NCBI GenBank assembly: GCA_047621345.1
Contig: JBLHLW010000015.1
Location: 7,729 to 71,728 of the forward strand
DNA from: Actimicrobium sp047621345
GTDB lineage: Bacteria; Pseudomonadota; Gammaproteobacteria; Burkholderiales; Burkholderiaceae_D
Length of the DNA stretch: 64,000 bases
Reading direction: 5' to 3'
Position 1 is the first letter of the stretch; each line of letters starts with the position of its first letter. The position numbers and the translations under genes were made by a program. The notes beneath the pieces were generated by a model. The model was not told where the DNA came from. It saw nothing but the letters and a program-made list of their open reading frames with translations, and did no database searches. Positions 34,950 to 44,686 of the stretch are shown here, piece by piece.

Positions 34950-35821
34950 CAAACGTCGATCGCCACGATCTTGCGGATCAAGACGACGCCCATGATTTCA
35001 AGGAAAGCGATCACTGCCAGCGTGGCCCAACCGACCTGACTGTGCCACAGGTAACTCATCGACTCCGGCTCCATTTTAGTGAGCACGGCCATCAATGTCA
35101 GCGGCAACATGCCCACTACCCAGGCCTGCAACTTGCCTTGTGCAGTCAGTGCAGCGATCTTGCCTTCCATTTGCAAGCGACTGCGTACCGTCTGTGAGGT
35201 GCGCTCCAACGTTTCTGCCAGACCGCCGCCCGTCTCTGCTGATATCCGCATGGCAGACACCACCAGCGTGGTCGTCGCCGTTGGAATGCGTCGACTGAGA
35301 TTGCTCAGGCTTTGTTCGAGCGTGACGCCAAGGCGCTGTTCACGCAGCATCAGTGAAAACTCTTGCGCCAGCGGCGGTTGCGATTCGGCGACCAGTTGCT
35401 GGGTCGCGGCATTGAGGCCGATGCCGGCGCGCAAGCCGCCAGACAACATCAGCAAGGCATCCGGCAACTGCGCATCGAACTGTTGAAGGCGACGCTTCCG
35501 TAACCAGCGATAGAGCGCACGCGGTAATAAACCGAGTCCGAAACAGACCGGCAGTGCCAGCAAGACGCTGCCCGTCAGCAGCCACGCAATGACGCCACCC
35601 AGCACCATCACAGTAAGGTTCGCGAGGAATAACTTGGCCGGGTCAATGAACAGGAAAAATTCGCGCGCTTGAAAGCGGGTGCGGTCGGTGAAGCTGTCAC
35701 GATAACGCTGTATCGCTGCGCCACCCTCCTTCAGAAGGACCCAGCTCAGCAATGCCGCTGCCAGGCAGACCACCGTGCTGATTGCCACTACCAGCACGCC
35801 CTGGCTTCCAGCCGCGCTCAT
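34949..35821 (-). CDS. tadB: TadB, Tad pilus inner-membrane platform protein
   Basis: A 290-residue GspF-like membrane protein with the motif LPDALLMLSGGLRAGIGLNAA and a later AETGGGLAETLERTSQTVR. The ATG at 35821 overlaps the tadA stop (ATGA), which decides the start; longer readings run into tadA. Confidence 0.92.
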   Translation of the reverse strand: MSAAGSQGVLVVAISTVVCLAAALLSWVLLKEGGAAIQRYRDSFTDRTRFQAREFFLFIDPAKLFLANLTVMVLGGVIAWLLTGSVLLALPVCFGLGLLPRALYRWLRKRRLQQFDAQLPDALLMLSGGLRAGIGLNAATQQLVAESQPPLAQEFSLMLREQRLGVTLEQSLSNLSRRIPTATTTLVVSAMRISAETGGGLAETLERTSQTVRSRLQMEGKIAALTAQGKLQAWVVGMLPLTLMAVLTKMEPESMSYLWHSQVGWATLAVIAFLEIMGVVLIRKIVAIDV

Positions 35822-37557
35822 GCCAGATCCCGTGGCACCGACGCCAATGTCGCGTCTGGCTTGAAAATTGACAAGTCCGGCGTGATGCCTGCCGCGCGCA
35901 AGTCGTCGTAAAACGTCGGCACCAAATCGCAGCCGGTAAAACAACCGCGCACCTTGCCCGCCTTACCATCGAAACCCTGGCTGGCAAAACGGAACAGTTC
36001 CTGCAACAGAATTTTGCCGCTTTCCATTCCGGTGATTTCGGTGATGCTGGTGACCATGCGGGTACCGCAGGCGAAACGGGTCTGCTGCACGATGATGTCA
36101 ACGGCCGAGCTGATTTGCTCGCGGATGGCCTGCAGCGGCAAATCCATCCCCGCCATCAGCACCATTGTTTCGAGCCGTGCCAACCCGTCGCGCGGCGTGT
36201 TGGCGTGCAGCGTCGTCAGCGATCCTTCATGGCCGGTATTCATCGCCTGCAGCATGTCGAGCGCTTCAGCGCCACGGCATTCACCAACAACGATGCGGTC
36301 AGGTCGCATCCGCAGCGTGTTGCGCACCAGTTCACGGATCGTGACGGCGCCCTTGCCTTCGACATTGGCGGGCCGCGCTTCAAGGCTGATCAGGTGCGCG
36401 TGATGCAGCTTGAGTTCGGCCGCATCCTCAACCGTAATCACTCGTTCATGGTCCGGAATGCAGTTCGACAGAATGTTGAGCAGCGTGGTTTTGCCAGATC
36501 CAGTCCCTCCTGAAACCACGATATTTTTGCGCGCAACGACGCAGATGCGCAGGAACTCGGCCATGGCAGCGCTGACCGAACCAGCCCTGACAAGATCCTC
36601 GGCGGTCAGCTTGCGACGGGCGAATTTGCGGATCGTCAGCGTCGCCCCCTTTAGTGCCAGCGGTGCAATGATGGCATTGACGCGCGAGCCATCCTTGAGC
36701 CGCGCATCGACCATCGGCGAGGATTCATCGATGCGCCGTCCGAGAGGAGCGACGATACGTTCGATCACACCCAGCACCGCACGCTCGCCCGTAAAGACCA
36801 GCGGATGCCGGTGCAAGCGGCCAGCCCGCTCGACGTAGATCTCGTCGTAGCGATTGACCATGATTTCGCTGACTTCGTCGTCAGCCAGCAAGTCCTCCAG
36901 CGGACCGAGACCGATCGCTTCGTTAAGGACTTGCTGGCGTAACAGACCGCGATCGAGCTCGTGCGGGATTTCCGCTTCGCGGACCAGCATGATTTGCTGA
37001 ATCAAGGCGTCGGTATCCTGCCGCAATTGCTGGTCGGACATCGTCGAGACATCGTGGCGGCGCAAGTCCATCGTCTGCAACAACTCGGCATGCAGACGTC
37101 GGCGCCAGTCGAATTCGAGTTCGCGCCGCGCTGGATTGGCCGATGCATGGAGCACCAGCGGACCGGGTGGCGCGGGGGCGTCTCCGGCAGTGATCGCATT
37201 GCTCTGTTCGGGCATCACCATGCCACTGCTCACGGCGCTTGCCACTTTTGTTGAGTCGGTATCAGAAGCCAACGGTGAAACCTGGAGTCGGTACGGACCA
37301 ATGCCAATCAGGTCATGCCGTTGCAGTGGTCCGGCATGGACATCAATCCGTTCGCCATTGACGCTGACGCCGCCATACGCACCGAGACACTGAATCATGA
37401 TGCCGGACGGTGTCGTCATCAACCGGGCATGCTCCTGGGCGATACGCCAGTTTGTCAGTCGGATTTCATTCAGACGTGATTTACCAATACCGCAATCGGC
37501 AGGTGTATCGCGTGTGCTAATGGAGCCATCGGGGTCAATGATTTTGATATGCAGCAT
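35818..37557 (-). CDS. tadA: TadA/CpaF secretion ATPase with an N-terminal FHA domain
   Basis: A 579-residue protein. Residues 1-95 look like an FHA phosphothreonine-binding domain (CGIGKSRLNEIRL, QEHARL, GVSVNGERI, LIGIGPYRLQV). A linker of about 55 residues leads to the CpaF ATPase (about 150-579) with Walker A GGTGSGKTT (350-358), Walker B region RIVVGECRG and the Asp/His boxes (VEDAAELKL; GSLTTLHANT). It powers Flp pilus assembly or retraction. The usual TadZ/CpaE gene upstream is missing, so the FHA part may do part of its localising work (inference). Confidence 0.94.
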   Translation of the reverse strand: MLHIKIIDPDGSISTRDTPADCGIGKSRLNEIRLTNWRIAQEHARLMTTPSGIMIQCLGAYGGVSVNGERIDVHAGPLQRHDLIGIGPYRLQVSPLASDTDSTKVASAVSSGMVMPEQSNAITAGDAPAPPGPLVLHASANPARRELEFDWRRRLHAELLQTMDLRRHDVSTMSDQQLRQDTDALIQQIMLVREAEIPHELDRGLLRQQVLNEAIGLGPLEDLLADDEVSEIMVNRYDEIYVERAGRLHRHPLVFTGERAVLGVIERIVAPLGRRIDESSPMVDARLKDGSRVNAIIAPLALKGATLTIRKFARRKLTAEDLVRAGSVSAAMAEFLRICVVARKNIVVSGGTGSGKTTLLNILSNCIPDHERVITVEDAAELKLHHAHLISLEARPANVEGKGAVTIRELVRNTLRMRPDRIVVGECRGAEALDMLQAMNTGHEGSLTTLHANTPRDGLARLETMVLMAGMDLPLQAIREQISSAVDIIVQQTRFACGTRMVTSITEITGMESGKILLQELFRFASQGFDGKAGKVRGCFTGCDLVPTFYDDLRAAGITPDLSIFKPDATLASVPRDLA

Positions 37558-37570
37558 GATGAATCCGGGC

Positions 37571-39385
37571 TTAGTGGGACGACATGCCGAAAGGTGCGCT
37601 ATCCGCAGTCGCGGAAGACGCCGGTTGAGGTTGAGGTTGAGGTTGAGGTTGAGGTTGAGGTTGAGGTTGAGGTTGCGACTGCGGTCGAGGCGACACGGCT
37701 GACTGTATCGACATCAACTGTGGCGGCGGTGCCTGTACAGGCGTTACGACGGACACCGGAGCCACTGATAATTCCGAGACCGTTGCGCTGCCCTGCGCGG
37801 GCAAACGAATCGTCGCCGGCGTCTCCAGATAGGGCTGCTTGCCGAGGTTTTTTTTCAGCTCGCCAGTGGTGCGCTCGATACGCTCGATCAAGGCCGGACT
37901 GCGGCTGTCGACCAGAGTCGGCGTGACGAAGACGACTAGTTCGGTTTCTTTGTTTTCGAAACGCTTGGATCTGAACAAGGCGCCGAGTACCGGCATGTCT
38001 CCGAGCAGCGGCACCTTGTCGATGCTGGTGCTGTTATCCGCTTGCAGCATGCCCGCCAGCACGATGGTGTCGCCGGCCATGACATTGAATTCGGTCTTGG
38101 TCTTGCGCGTTTGCAGCCCCGGACCGGCGGTGGTGCTGATCGATGCATCAATTTTGCTGACTTCGGCATCAATGGTGGCGCGGATGACGCCATTGCGGTC
38201 GACCTTTGGCAAGATGTCGAGCTTGATGCCGTAGGGCTTGAACTGGACCGTCACACCATTGATGGTCGCCACCGAATACGGGAATTCGCCACCAGCGAGG
38301 AAACTGGCCTTGGTCCCGCTGCGGGCTGACAACTGCGGTTGTGCCAGCAAGCTGGCCTTGCCTTGCTGCGCCAGCAAATTGAGTTGCGCGTTCAGACCGA
38401 GATTGAGCGCACTGAGCACGTTGAGTCCGCCCGGTACCAGCACCGGAACGCTGCTGCCTTCCGGTGAAATGATAGGCGCAGCATTGGTACTCTGGATATT
38501 GACTTGATAAGGACCGTCAGTGCCGCGCCGGCCCGGCGACCAGATCGCACCCACCGCCGCCCCGCCGACACTGCCCCACTTGAGGCCGATGTCGCGCAAT
38601 TCGTTGGACGGGAATTCGACCACCTTCACGTCCAGCATCACCATCGGCTCCCATCCGAGTTGGTTGGTGAAATTGATGATTTGCGGGTAACGTTTTTCGA
38701 GCATGTCGATTTTAGCCAGCTCGACGTCGGACAGGTTATCGCCTTCGATGATGACCTTGTCACCGATGATTGACGTACGCGTGCCAGACATCGTCTTCAG
38801 AAAAGCCGTCACTTCGCGGGCAATGCGCGTGGTGTCGCCCGGCACGATGCTGACCTTGACGCGCTGGTAACGGCCGTCTGCATTCCAGACGAACAGCGAC
38901 GAGGTACCGACGCCATTGGCAAATACGATTACCTCTTTTTCATCGAGTGCCGCCGCCGACATAATTTGGCCATTCCCAACCGCAATGCGCGCCACGCCGG
39001 GGGTCGGAAATACCCGCGACTCGCCAACGAACATTTCGATTTCCGGGATCAGGCTCTGATCGTTTTGCGGCGTAATCGGCGCATACGGTCGCATCGCCGC
39101 TGACGGACGGCGCACGGTGGGCTTGAGTTGCACAGCGTAGCCATTGCGCGGCGCCGCTGTCGTTGTCTGCGCGGATGGGCTGTCCGTGGTCGACGACGCC
39201 GATGACTCAGGGCTGAGCGCCGTCTTTGCCACGGACCGGGAAACCTCCCGGCCAGGAGTGACTGAGGGAGCAACAGTCTCTGCTACTCCCACTGGAACCA
39301 CACCTTGTGCATGCACCTGCAACAACGTCAGACCAGCACACAGACTGACTCCACCGGCAATAAGGCGCCAACGGGAAAACGTCAC
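37571..39385 (-). CDS. rcpA: RcpA/CpaC outer-membrane secretin of the Tad pilus
   Basis: A 604-residue secretin from the GTG at 39385, which follows GAGG and opens a good signal peptide (to VHA). An in-frame ATG at 39481 would add 32 unlikely residues. BON/N-domains (about 100-260) are followed by the secretin core (FLAGGEFPYS, VKVVEFPSNELRDIG, TIVLAGMLQADNS, VPLLGDMPVLGALFRS). The C-terminus has a Pro-Gln repeat coded by eight GGTTGA hexamers (37623-37670). Confidence 0.92.
   Translation of the reverse strand: MTFSRWRLIAGGVSLCAGLTLLQVHAQGVVPVGVAETVAPSVTPGREVSRSVAKTALSPESSASSTTDSPSAQTTTAAPRNGYAVQLKPTVRRPSAAMRPYAPITPQNDQSLIPEIEMFVGESRVFPTPGVARIAVGNGQIMSAAALDEKEVIVFANGVGTSSLFVWNADGRYQRVKVSIVPGDTTRIAREVTAFLKTMSGTRTSIIGDKVIIEGDNLSDVELAKIDMLEKRYPQIINFTNQLGWEPMVMLDVKVVEFPSNELRDIGLKWGSVGGAAVGAIWSPGRRGTDGPYQVNIQSTNAAPIISPEGSSVPVLVPGGLNVLSALNLGLNAQLNLLAQQGKASLLAQPQLSARSGTKASFLAGGEFPYSVATINGVTVQFKPYGIKLDILPKVDRNGVIRATIDAEVSKIDASISTTAGPGLQTRKTKTEFNVMAGDTIVLAGMLQADNSTSIDKVPLLGDMPVLGALFRSKRFENKETELVVFVTPTLVDSRSPALIERIERTTGELKKNLGKQPYLETPATIRLPAQGSATVSELSVAPVSVVTPVQAPPPQLMSIQSAVSPRPQSQPQPQPQPQPQPQPQPQPASSATADSAPFGMSSH
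37623..37670. repeat. Hexanucleotide microsatellite inside rcpA
   Basis: Eight perfect GGTTGA units on the plus strand code for a Pro-Gln repeat in the secretin tail. Gain or loss of units keeps the frame, so only tail length would vary. Confidence 0.95.
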
Positions 39386-39545
39386 TGCATCCTCTTCGAT
39401 CCGAGCAAACGACGGCGCGTAAAGTGCACGACAGGGCAACGCGCGCAGCGCGTTCCTGCCCATATGGTGGGAACTGGTCATGGCAATTGGCTTTTTTGTG
39501 AAGGTAAAAACGTCAAAAACACGGAGGACAGGGTGCTCGACTTGG

Positions 39546-40529
39546 TCAGGGATGCGCAGACTGCACTGTTGTCCGCGTCGCTAGCGTTGGTGGCGTTGGT
39601 GGCGTGGCCGGCGGCTGCTTCATTTTTTTCAGCGTGTCGAGGCCAGCCTGCATCGGATCGGCAATCGGATCGGTCATCGGATTGTCGTCGGTATCAGACT
39701 GCCCGCTCAATTGCAGCGATCCGGGGGCCAGTTTTCCACCTCCACCATACAACACCGGAATCGTACGGCCGACACGAAATCGTCCGGGTTGCAAGCCGAG
39801 CAGCGCAGCGAGGTCGCCACGGGTACCCGCCATCGGCATCTGATCGGCAGGGTTGCGCAGCAAGGCCGTGATCTTGCCCGCTTCGCGCGCGACGATGACG
39901 TTTTGCGCCTGCTCGGGAGTGGTATCGAGCGTCACCGTACTAAATTGGCGGCGCTCGCCGGTTCGTGGATCATCCGCTGCGCGTTGGCCGGTGGCCATCA
40001 CCTGCACAGCCTGCAGAAGCGGGAATGTGATCTTCTTTCCCCGATGGTCGACCGTAACCATCAAATCTATGCTGTCACCGGGTTCGAGCAAGCCGGAGAT
40101 TGAATTGATTTCATCGACCGGCACCGTCATTGCCCGATGACCGGCATCCACCCGGGCTGAAAACGTCGGTACTTTCTTGCCTTCCATCAGTCCCCACATA
40201 ATCGATTCACCAGCTTTCAGACCGTAGGCAATCGGCTGACCGTCGATACGGGAAAATTGCTCCGGAGGCACCGACGCCGAATGGGAAAACTCGACGGGTA
40301 CCTGTCGCACTGCAACGTTATCGGCGCTGAGCAAGGTGCCCTTGCCCAAATCGCTCTTGGCAACGACGACCGATACCGTCGGGCCCTTGCCACGTGCTTC
40401 GATGCTGGCGATCTGGTCGCTCAGGAAACTACGTGCCAGTAAGGCCGCACCTACGCCAATGGTCAGCGCGACGCCGAGAACTAGCCAAGTTTTTTCGGGC
40501 CTGAAGTTGCCGAAGGAAGGGAATTTCAT
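39546..40529 (-). CDS. rcpC: RcpC/CpaB Flp pilus assembly protein
   Basis: A 327-residue periplasmic protein with one N-terminal membrane helix (about 15-33) and a SAF domain (VVAKSDLGKGTLLSADNVAVRQVP). The RcpC/CpaB region follows (RAMTVPVDEINSISGLLEPGDSIDLMVT), with a Pro/Thr-rich tail. It supports the secretin in Flp pilus assembly. It lies between the pilin gene and rcpA. Confidence 0.92.
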   Translation of the reverse strand: MKFPSFGNFRPEKTWLVLGVALTIGVGAALLARSFLSDQIASIEARGKGPTVSVVVAKSDLGKGTLLSADNVAVRQVPVEFSHSASVPPEQFSRIDGQPIAYGLKAGESIMWGLMEGKKVPTFSARVDAGHRAMTVPVDEINSISGLLEPGDSIDLMVTVDHRGKKITFPLLQAVQVMATGQRAADDPRTGERRQFSTVTLDTTPEQAQNVIVAREAGKITALLRNPADQMPMAGTRGDLAALLGLQPGRFRVGRTIPVLYGGGGKLAPGSLQLSGQSDTDDNPMTDPIADPMQAGLDTLKKMKQPPATPPTPPTLATRTTVQSAHP

Positions 40530-40596
40530 GATGGATTAGAGGGACTTGAAATATCGGGTTCAGGGAAAATGGGCTGCACGACCGAGGTAAAAAAAC

Positions 40597-40872
40597 CTAC
40601 CGGGCAATATCGTTGTCGTAGGCAGATAAGCCTTTTTTTCTATCCCCTTCGGCCGAGGTGGCATCAGCTGAATCTTTTGCCTTTCCAATCGCCGTAGTGG
40701 CTGAATTTCCTGACAGTTCTTGCGCAATCCCGGCGGTCTGATGGCGGATCGTCTGCCCAAAAAATTGATAAACCGCTATTGCAGCAACTGCAACAAGTGC
40801 AACTATGACAATATACTCCGTCATCCCCTGACCGGTTGCGCGGGGAACGGCGGGGGTGAAGTCGTGTTTCAT
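40597..40872 (-). CDS. flp: Flp-type pilin
   Basis: A 91-residue prepilin: a short leader to GQG, then MTEYIVIVALVAVAAIAVYQFFG, with the Glu and Tyr expected at positions +3/+4 after a Gly cleavage site. The mature part is small and hydrophilic. No prepilin peptidase (TadV/CpaA) gene is nearby, so it must be encoded elsewhere. ATG at 40872 follows AGGAG by 7 bases. Confidence 0.85.
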   Translation of the reverse strand: MKHDFTPAVPRATGQGMTEYIVIVALVAVAAIAVYQFFGQTIRHQTAGIAQELSGNSATTAIGKAKDSADATSAEGDRKKGLSAYDNDIAR

Positions 40873-41321
40873 CGGCGAACTCCTGACTAGTTTGATTGAC
40901 AAGAAAGGATGCCAATTTACCTAATTTTTTTGACTGACTAGCAGTCATTTTTTTGTGTAGTTGTGTAGTTACCCATGGCGATATTCAACATAAAAGGTAT
41001 CAAAATGGATAACAGCGACAGCTGCCATTTCGGCACCCCATTGATTCGTCGGTGACAGCCCTCGATACGCGTGCTACGGCGAGAGGCAAGATGGCGAAAG
41101 CCTGTCAGCAACCTTCACGTGAACTCAAATGGTTATTTCCGCGCGCCATTTATCCAAACCAAAAAAATCGTCATGGTGACGACCAATTAATGTTGTTATC
41201 AGGCGATAGCCAGAACCTAATGCCGGGAGATTAAAGCGGGGAGAGAAAGCAACAACGCCAGGTCATGCCTGGCGCTGGAAAACCGCGTATCCGGCGTTGC
41301 GCCGGCTACGTTTAACTCCCC
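40873..41321. other. Intergenic region between flp and proQ
   Basis: About 450 bases without a supported gene. It should hold the flp promoter. A palindrome TGACTG-ACTAG-CAGTCA lies at 40931-40947, about 60 bases upstream of the pilin ATG, and could bind a regulator. Near proQ two hairpins occur (GCCAGG/CCTGGC near 41260-41275 and CCGGCG-TTG-CGCCGG at 41291-41305), the latter possibly ending proQ transcripts. Confidence 0.5.
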
Positions 41322-41777
41322 CTACTTGGCGAACTTGGCAGCAAGCTGGCTCAGCTTTTCGGTGTGCAGGCGTGCCGCATCGGCGGCCTGGCGCTCCGCC
41401 TCTGCGGCCTGACGCGCTTCTTCTTCCTTCGCGCGCACTGCCTTGCGCTGGTCGGCTTCTTTCTTGAAGCGCTCTTTGAGAAGCGTAGCCGCACGCAGGC
41501 GGTGCTCGTCAGTCAGCGCATCGCCTGGCTTTCCGTCAAGATCATGGCGGTGCGTGGCTTTTTCTGCTGTTTTGAGATAACGCAATGAGTTGGTGTGCTG
41601 ACCCAGTGCGATGCGCAAAACCTTGCGCGGCAATTCGGGCTGAAGAGCAATGATTTGCTTGTCGATGCCGATGGCCAGCGGCAGGCAATCGCGAAAGGCA
41701 GGAAAAGTTTGCTGGAGTTCTTTCAGCAGCGCGCGCGCAGCCTGGACGGGATTGGGGGCAGGTGTTGGAGAAGTCAT
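41322..41777 (-). CDS. proQ: ProQ/FinO family RNA chaperone
   Basis: A 151-residue RNA-binding protein with a ProQ/FinO domain (about 10-105: ALLKELQQTFPAFRDCLPLAIGI then LGQHTNSLRYLK) and a charged Ala/Glu/Lys-rich helical tail. It binds structured small RNAs and mRNA ends. The ATG at 41777 is chosen from family length; the upstream codons overlap the efflux gene. It lies 3' of emrB on the same strand. Confidence 0.9.
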   Translation of the reverse strand: MTSPTPAPNPVQAARALLKELQQTFPAFRDCLPLAIGIDKQIIALQPELPRKVLRIALGQHTNSLRYLKTAEKATHRHDLDGKPGDALTDEHRLRAATLLKERFKKEADQRKAVRAKEEEARQAAEAERQAADAARLHTEKLSQLAAKFAK

Positions 41778-41865
41778 TCGGGAAAGTGTATGGAAACAGG
41801 AGATAAAGAGGTCTGAGGATAGCACGACGTCCGCGCAGCGGACGCCTGCAGCGACACGATTGATG

Positions 41866-43428
41866 TCAATGCGCCCCACCACCATCGGCGGGCGCTGCCG
41901 AGTTGGACCGCTTGGTCACCCAGACCAGGCCGATCAGCGCAAGAAACAGGAGCGCCGAAACCCAGAAAATATCAGTCGCTGCCAAGGTGCTGGCCTGGAC
42001 GCTCAGTCCACGTTCGATGACCGCATACGCGCCCTGTTCTGACAATCCTTGCGCGGTCAACCCCTGCACTGCCTGAGCAAACGCGGGACTCTGGGCGCTG
42101 GTATGTTCGGCCAGTTGGGCATGGTGCAACGCGGTCCGGCTATCCCAGACGGTCGACGTAATCGAGGTACCTATACCGCCAAACATGATCCGCACGAAAT
42201 TCGACAACCCGGCGGCGGCCGGTATCTTGTCGGGCGACAGGCCGGACAAAATAATCGAGGTCAACGGAATAAAGAACATGGCCATGGCTGCACCCTGAAT
42301 GAACGTCGGGATGATTAGCGTAATCGGATCGACGTCGACACTAAAGCGTGAGCGCATGTAAAACACCAGCGCAAAAACCAAAAATCCTGTTGTGGCGACC
42401 CACCGTGCATCGACCTTGGGCATCATCTTGCCGATGAGTGGCGACATCAGAATCGCTAGCACGCCCACTGGCGCCATGACCTTGCCGGCCTCGGTGGCGG
42501 TGTAGGACAGTTGGGTTTGCAGCCAGAGCGGCAAAATCACCAGACTGCCGAAGAACAGTCCGTAGCCAACCGAAATCGCAATCACGCCGCCAGTAAAATT
42601 GCGCCCCTTGAATAACGACAGGTCGACGACCGGATGATCTTCGCCCAACTCCCAGATAACGAAGTAGATGAATGCCACGACGGCGATCGCGCCTAGCAGT
42701 ACGATCTCGCCCGAATTAAACCAGTCAAGTTCCTTGCCCTTGTCGAGCATCAGTTGCAGGCAGCCGACCCAGAGCACCAGCAGCACCAAGCCAACCTTGT
42801 CGATCGGCAAGCGTCGGATGGCGCTTTCGCGCTTGTGATAAATCGACCAGGTTGCCCAGGCCGCAAATAGGCCGATTGGAATGTTGATGTAAAAAATCCA
42901 TGGCCACGTGTAATTATCGGAAATCCACCCGCCCAGTAGCGGCCCCATGATCGGCGCGACGAGCGTGGTCATACCCCAGAATGCGAGCGCCATGCCGCTC
43001 TTGGCAGGCGGATAACTCGATAACAGCAACGCTTGCGACAGCGGGATCATGGGACCGGCAACCGCGCCTTGCAGTACGCGAGCCGCGATCAGTAACTCGA
43101 TGCTTGGTGCCAGTCCGCACAGGATAGAGGCGATCACAAACAGCAGGATCGATGTCACAAACAATTTGACCTGCCCAACGCGCATCGTCAGCCAACCGGT
43201 CAGCGGTACCGAAATCGCATTGGCTACTGCGAACGAGGTGATGACCCAAGTGCCCTGTTGCGGCGAGACGCCGAGGTCGCCGGAAATGGCCGGAATGGAT
43301 ACATTGGCGATCGATGAGTCGAGCACATTCATGAATACCGCCAGTGACAGCGCAATGGTGCCGATCACAAGCTGACTGCCTTGCAACGGCGGTAATGACG
43401 GTCGTGCAGGTGCGTTCATGGTCGCCAT
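41866..43428 (-). CDS. emrB: EmrB/QacA-type MFS drug exporter
   Basis: A 520-residue DHA2-family transporter with 14 predicted helices. Motif A-like GWLTMRVGQVKLF and motif C-like GPLLGGWISDNYTWPWIFYINIPIG are visible. It works with EmrA and the outer-membrane factor encoded upstream to expel hydrophobic compounds. The ORF can start at a TTG (43431); the ATG at 43428 or 43419 is more likely. Confidence 0.94.
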   Translation of the reverse strand: MATMNAPARPSLPPLQGSQLVIGTIALSLAVFMNVLDSSIANVSIPAISGDLGVSPQQGTWVITSFAVANAISVPLTGWLTMRVGQVKLFVTSILLFVIASILCGLAPSIELLIAARVLQGAVAGPMIPLSQALLLSSYPPAKSGMALAFWGMTTLVAPIMGPLLGGWISDNYTWPWIFYINIPIGLFAAWATWSIYHKRESAIRRLPIDKVGLVLLVLWVGCLQLMLDKGKELDWFNSGEIVLLGAIAVVAFIYFVIWELGEDHPVVDLSLFKGRNFTGGVIAISVGYGLFFGSLVILPLWLQTQLSYTATEAGKVMAPVGVLAILMSPLIGKMMPKVDARWVATTGFLVFALVFYMRSRFSVDVDPITLIIPTFIQGAAMAMFFIPLTSIILSGLSPDKIPAAAGLSNFVRIMFGGIGTSITSTVWDSRTALHHAQLAEHTSAQSPAFAQAVQGLTAQGLSEQGAYAVIERGLSVQASTLAATDIFWVSALLFLALIGLVWVTKRSNSAAPADGGGAH

Positions 43429-43462
43429 CAAAAAGTCCGGTTACAGAAGGTCATGGCGATGC

Positions 43463-44686
43463 TCAGCGCGTGGCAGGCTGGGCTTTTTCGGGGGCGCGAT
43501 TTTCAGCACTGTTATCAGCGATGATGCGACTGATCAGCAGATGCCCATCGCTGCCGGCCTTGTCGAAAGCAGCAGTCTGGTACACCGGCGCGGTACGGGT
43601 GGTGGCCGTCGAAGTCAGCGATGTCCCTGCATGGTCGGCAATATCGACCTCAACCTGCATCGAGACACCGATGCGCAGCGGTCGCTCGGCCAGCTCTGCG
43701 GGATCCAGTGAAATGCGGACCGGCACGCGCTGGACGATCTTGATCCAGTTGCCGCTGGCATTTTGCGCCGGCAATAGCGCAAATGCCGAACCGGTGCCGG
43801 CGGACAGACCGACCACCTTGCCGTGGTAGTTGAACTTCGTGCCGTAGACATCCGAATGTAGCGTGACGGGTTGGCCGATGCGCAGTCTGGCAATCTGGAC
43901 TTCCTTGAAATTGGCATCGACCCACAAGCTGTCCAGCGGGACGATCGACAACAATGGCATACCGGCGGCGACGCGCTGGCCAACTTGCACCGAGCGTTTG
44001 GCAATGTAGCCGGTAATCGGGGCCGGTAACGACGTCCGTGCCGCAGCAAGATAGGCAGCCTGCACTTGGGCTGCGGCACGCAGTACGGTCGGATGTTGCG
44101 CTACCGAAGTGTGGTCGGTCAGCACGCGGTTCGAAGCCAGTTGCTCGCGCGCTGCAGCAGCGGCGGATTCGGCGCTTTGCAATGCGTTGCGGGCATGGGC
44201 AAGTTCTTCTTTCGACACGGCACCGGACCCGATCAGTTCCTGCCGCCGTGCGAGGTCAGTACGCGCACGTTCGAGGTCACTGTTGCGCGACGTAATGTTG
44301 GCATTGAGCGTGCCATTGTTGACGAATAGCGTACGCACTTCGCGGACCGCTTGCGCCAGTTGTGCCGTGGCCTGGTCCAGCGCGACATTGGCGTCGGCCG
44401 GATCAAGCAGCACCAGCGTCGTACCGGCCTGAACGCGTTGGGTATCGTCGGCATTAATGGCGATGACGGTACCGCCGATCTGCGGCGTGACCTGCACCAC
44501 ATTACCGGCGACGTAGGCATCATCGGTACTCTCGAAGTGACTCGCAAAAATTATCCACCAGACGCCGTAGGCAATGAGCAGCAGGATGAGCACACCAGTC
44601 GTGACCAGCAACAAAAACCGGCGCTTGCCGCGCGACGGCGCGGCAACGACAGGGACGGCGGGAGGATTGGTGACGGGAGTATTCAT
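43463..44686 (-). CDS. emrA: EmrA-type membrane fusion protein
   Basis: A 407-residue HlyD-family adaptor: one N-terminal membrane helix (about 23-45), a biotinyl-lipoyl-like half (DAYVAGNVVQVTPQIGGTVI), a coiled-coil hairpin and a beta-barrel (VDANFKEVQIARLRIGQPV). It links EmrB to the outer-membrane factor. The ATG overlaps the upstream stop (ATGA). Confidence 0.94.
   Translation of the reverse strand: MNTPVTNPPAVPVVAAPSRGKRRFLLLVTTGVLILLLIAYGVWWIIFASHFESTDDAYVAGNVVQVTPQIGGTVIAINADDTQRVQAGTTLVLLDPADANVALDQATAQLAQAVREVRTLFVNNGTLNANITSRNSDLERARTDLARRQELIGSGAVSKEELAHARNALQSAESAAAAAREQLASNRVLTDHTSVAQHPTVLRAAAQVQAAYLAAARTSLPAPITGYIAKRSVQVGQRVAAGMPLLSIVPLDSLWVDANFKEVQIARLRIGQPVTLHSDVYGTKFNYHGKVVGLSAGTGSAFALLPAQNASGNWIKIVQRVPVRISLDPAELAERPLRIGVSMQVEVDIADHAGTSLTSTATTRTAPVYQTAAFDKAGSDGHLLISRIIADNSAENRAPEKAQPATR

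Noticed and set aside
41053..41107. Region with nested complementary segments and a GAAA-capped stem, considered as a c-di-GMP riboswitch
   Set aside because: The conserved GEMM bases are not matched, the pairs share bases, and no gene follows on that strand.
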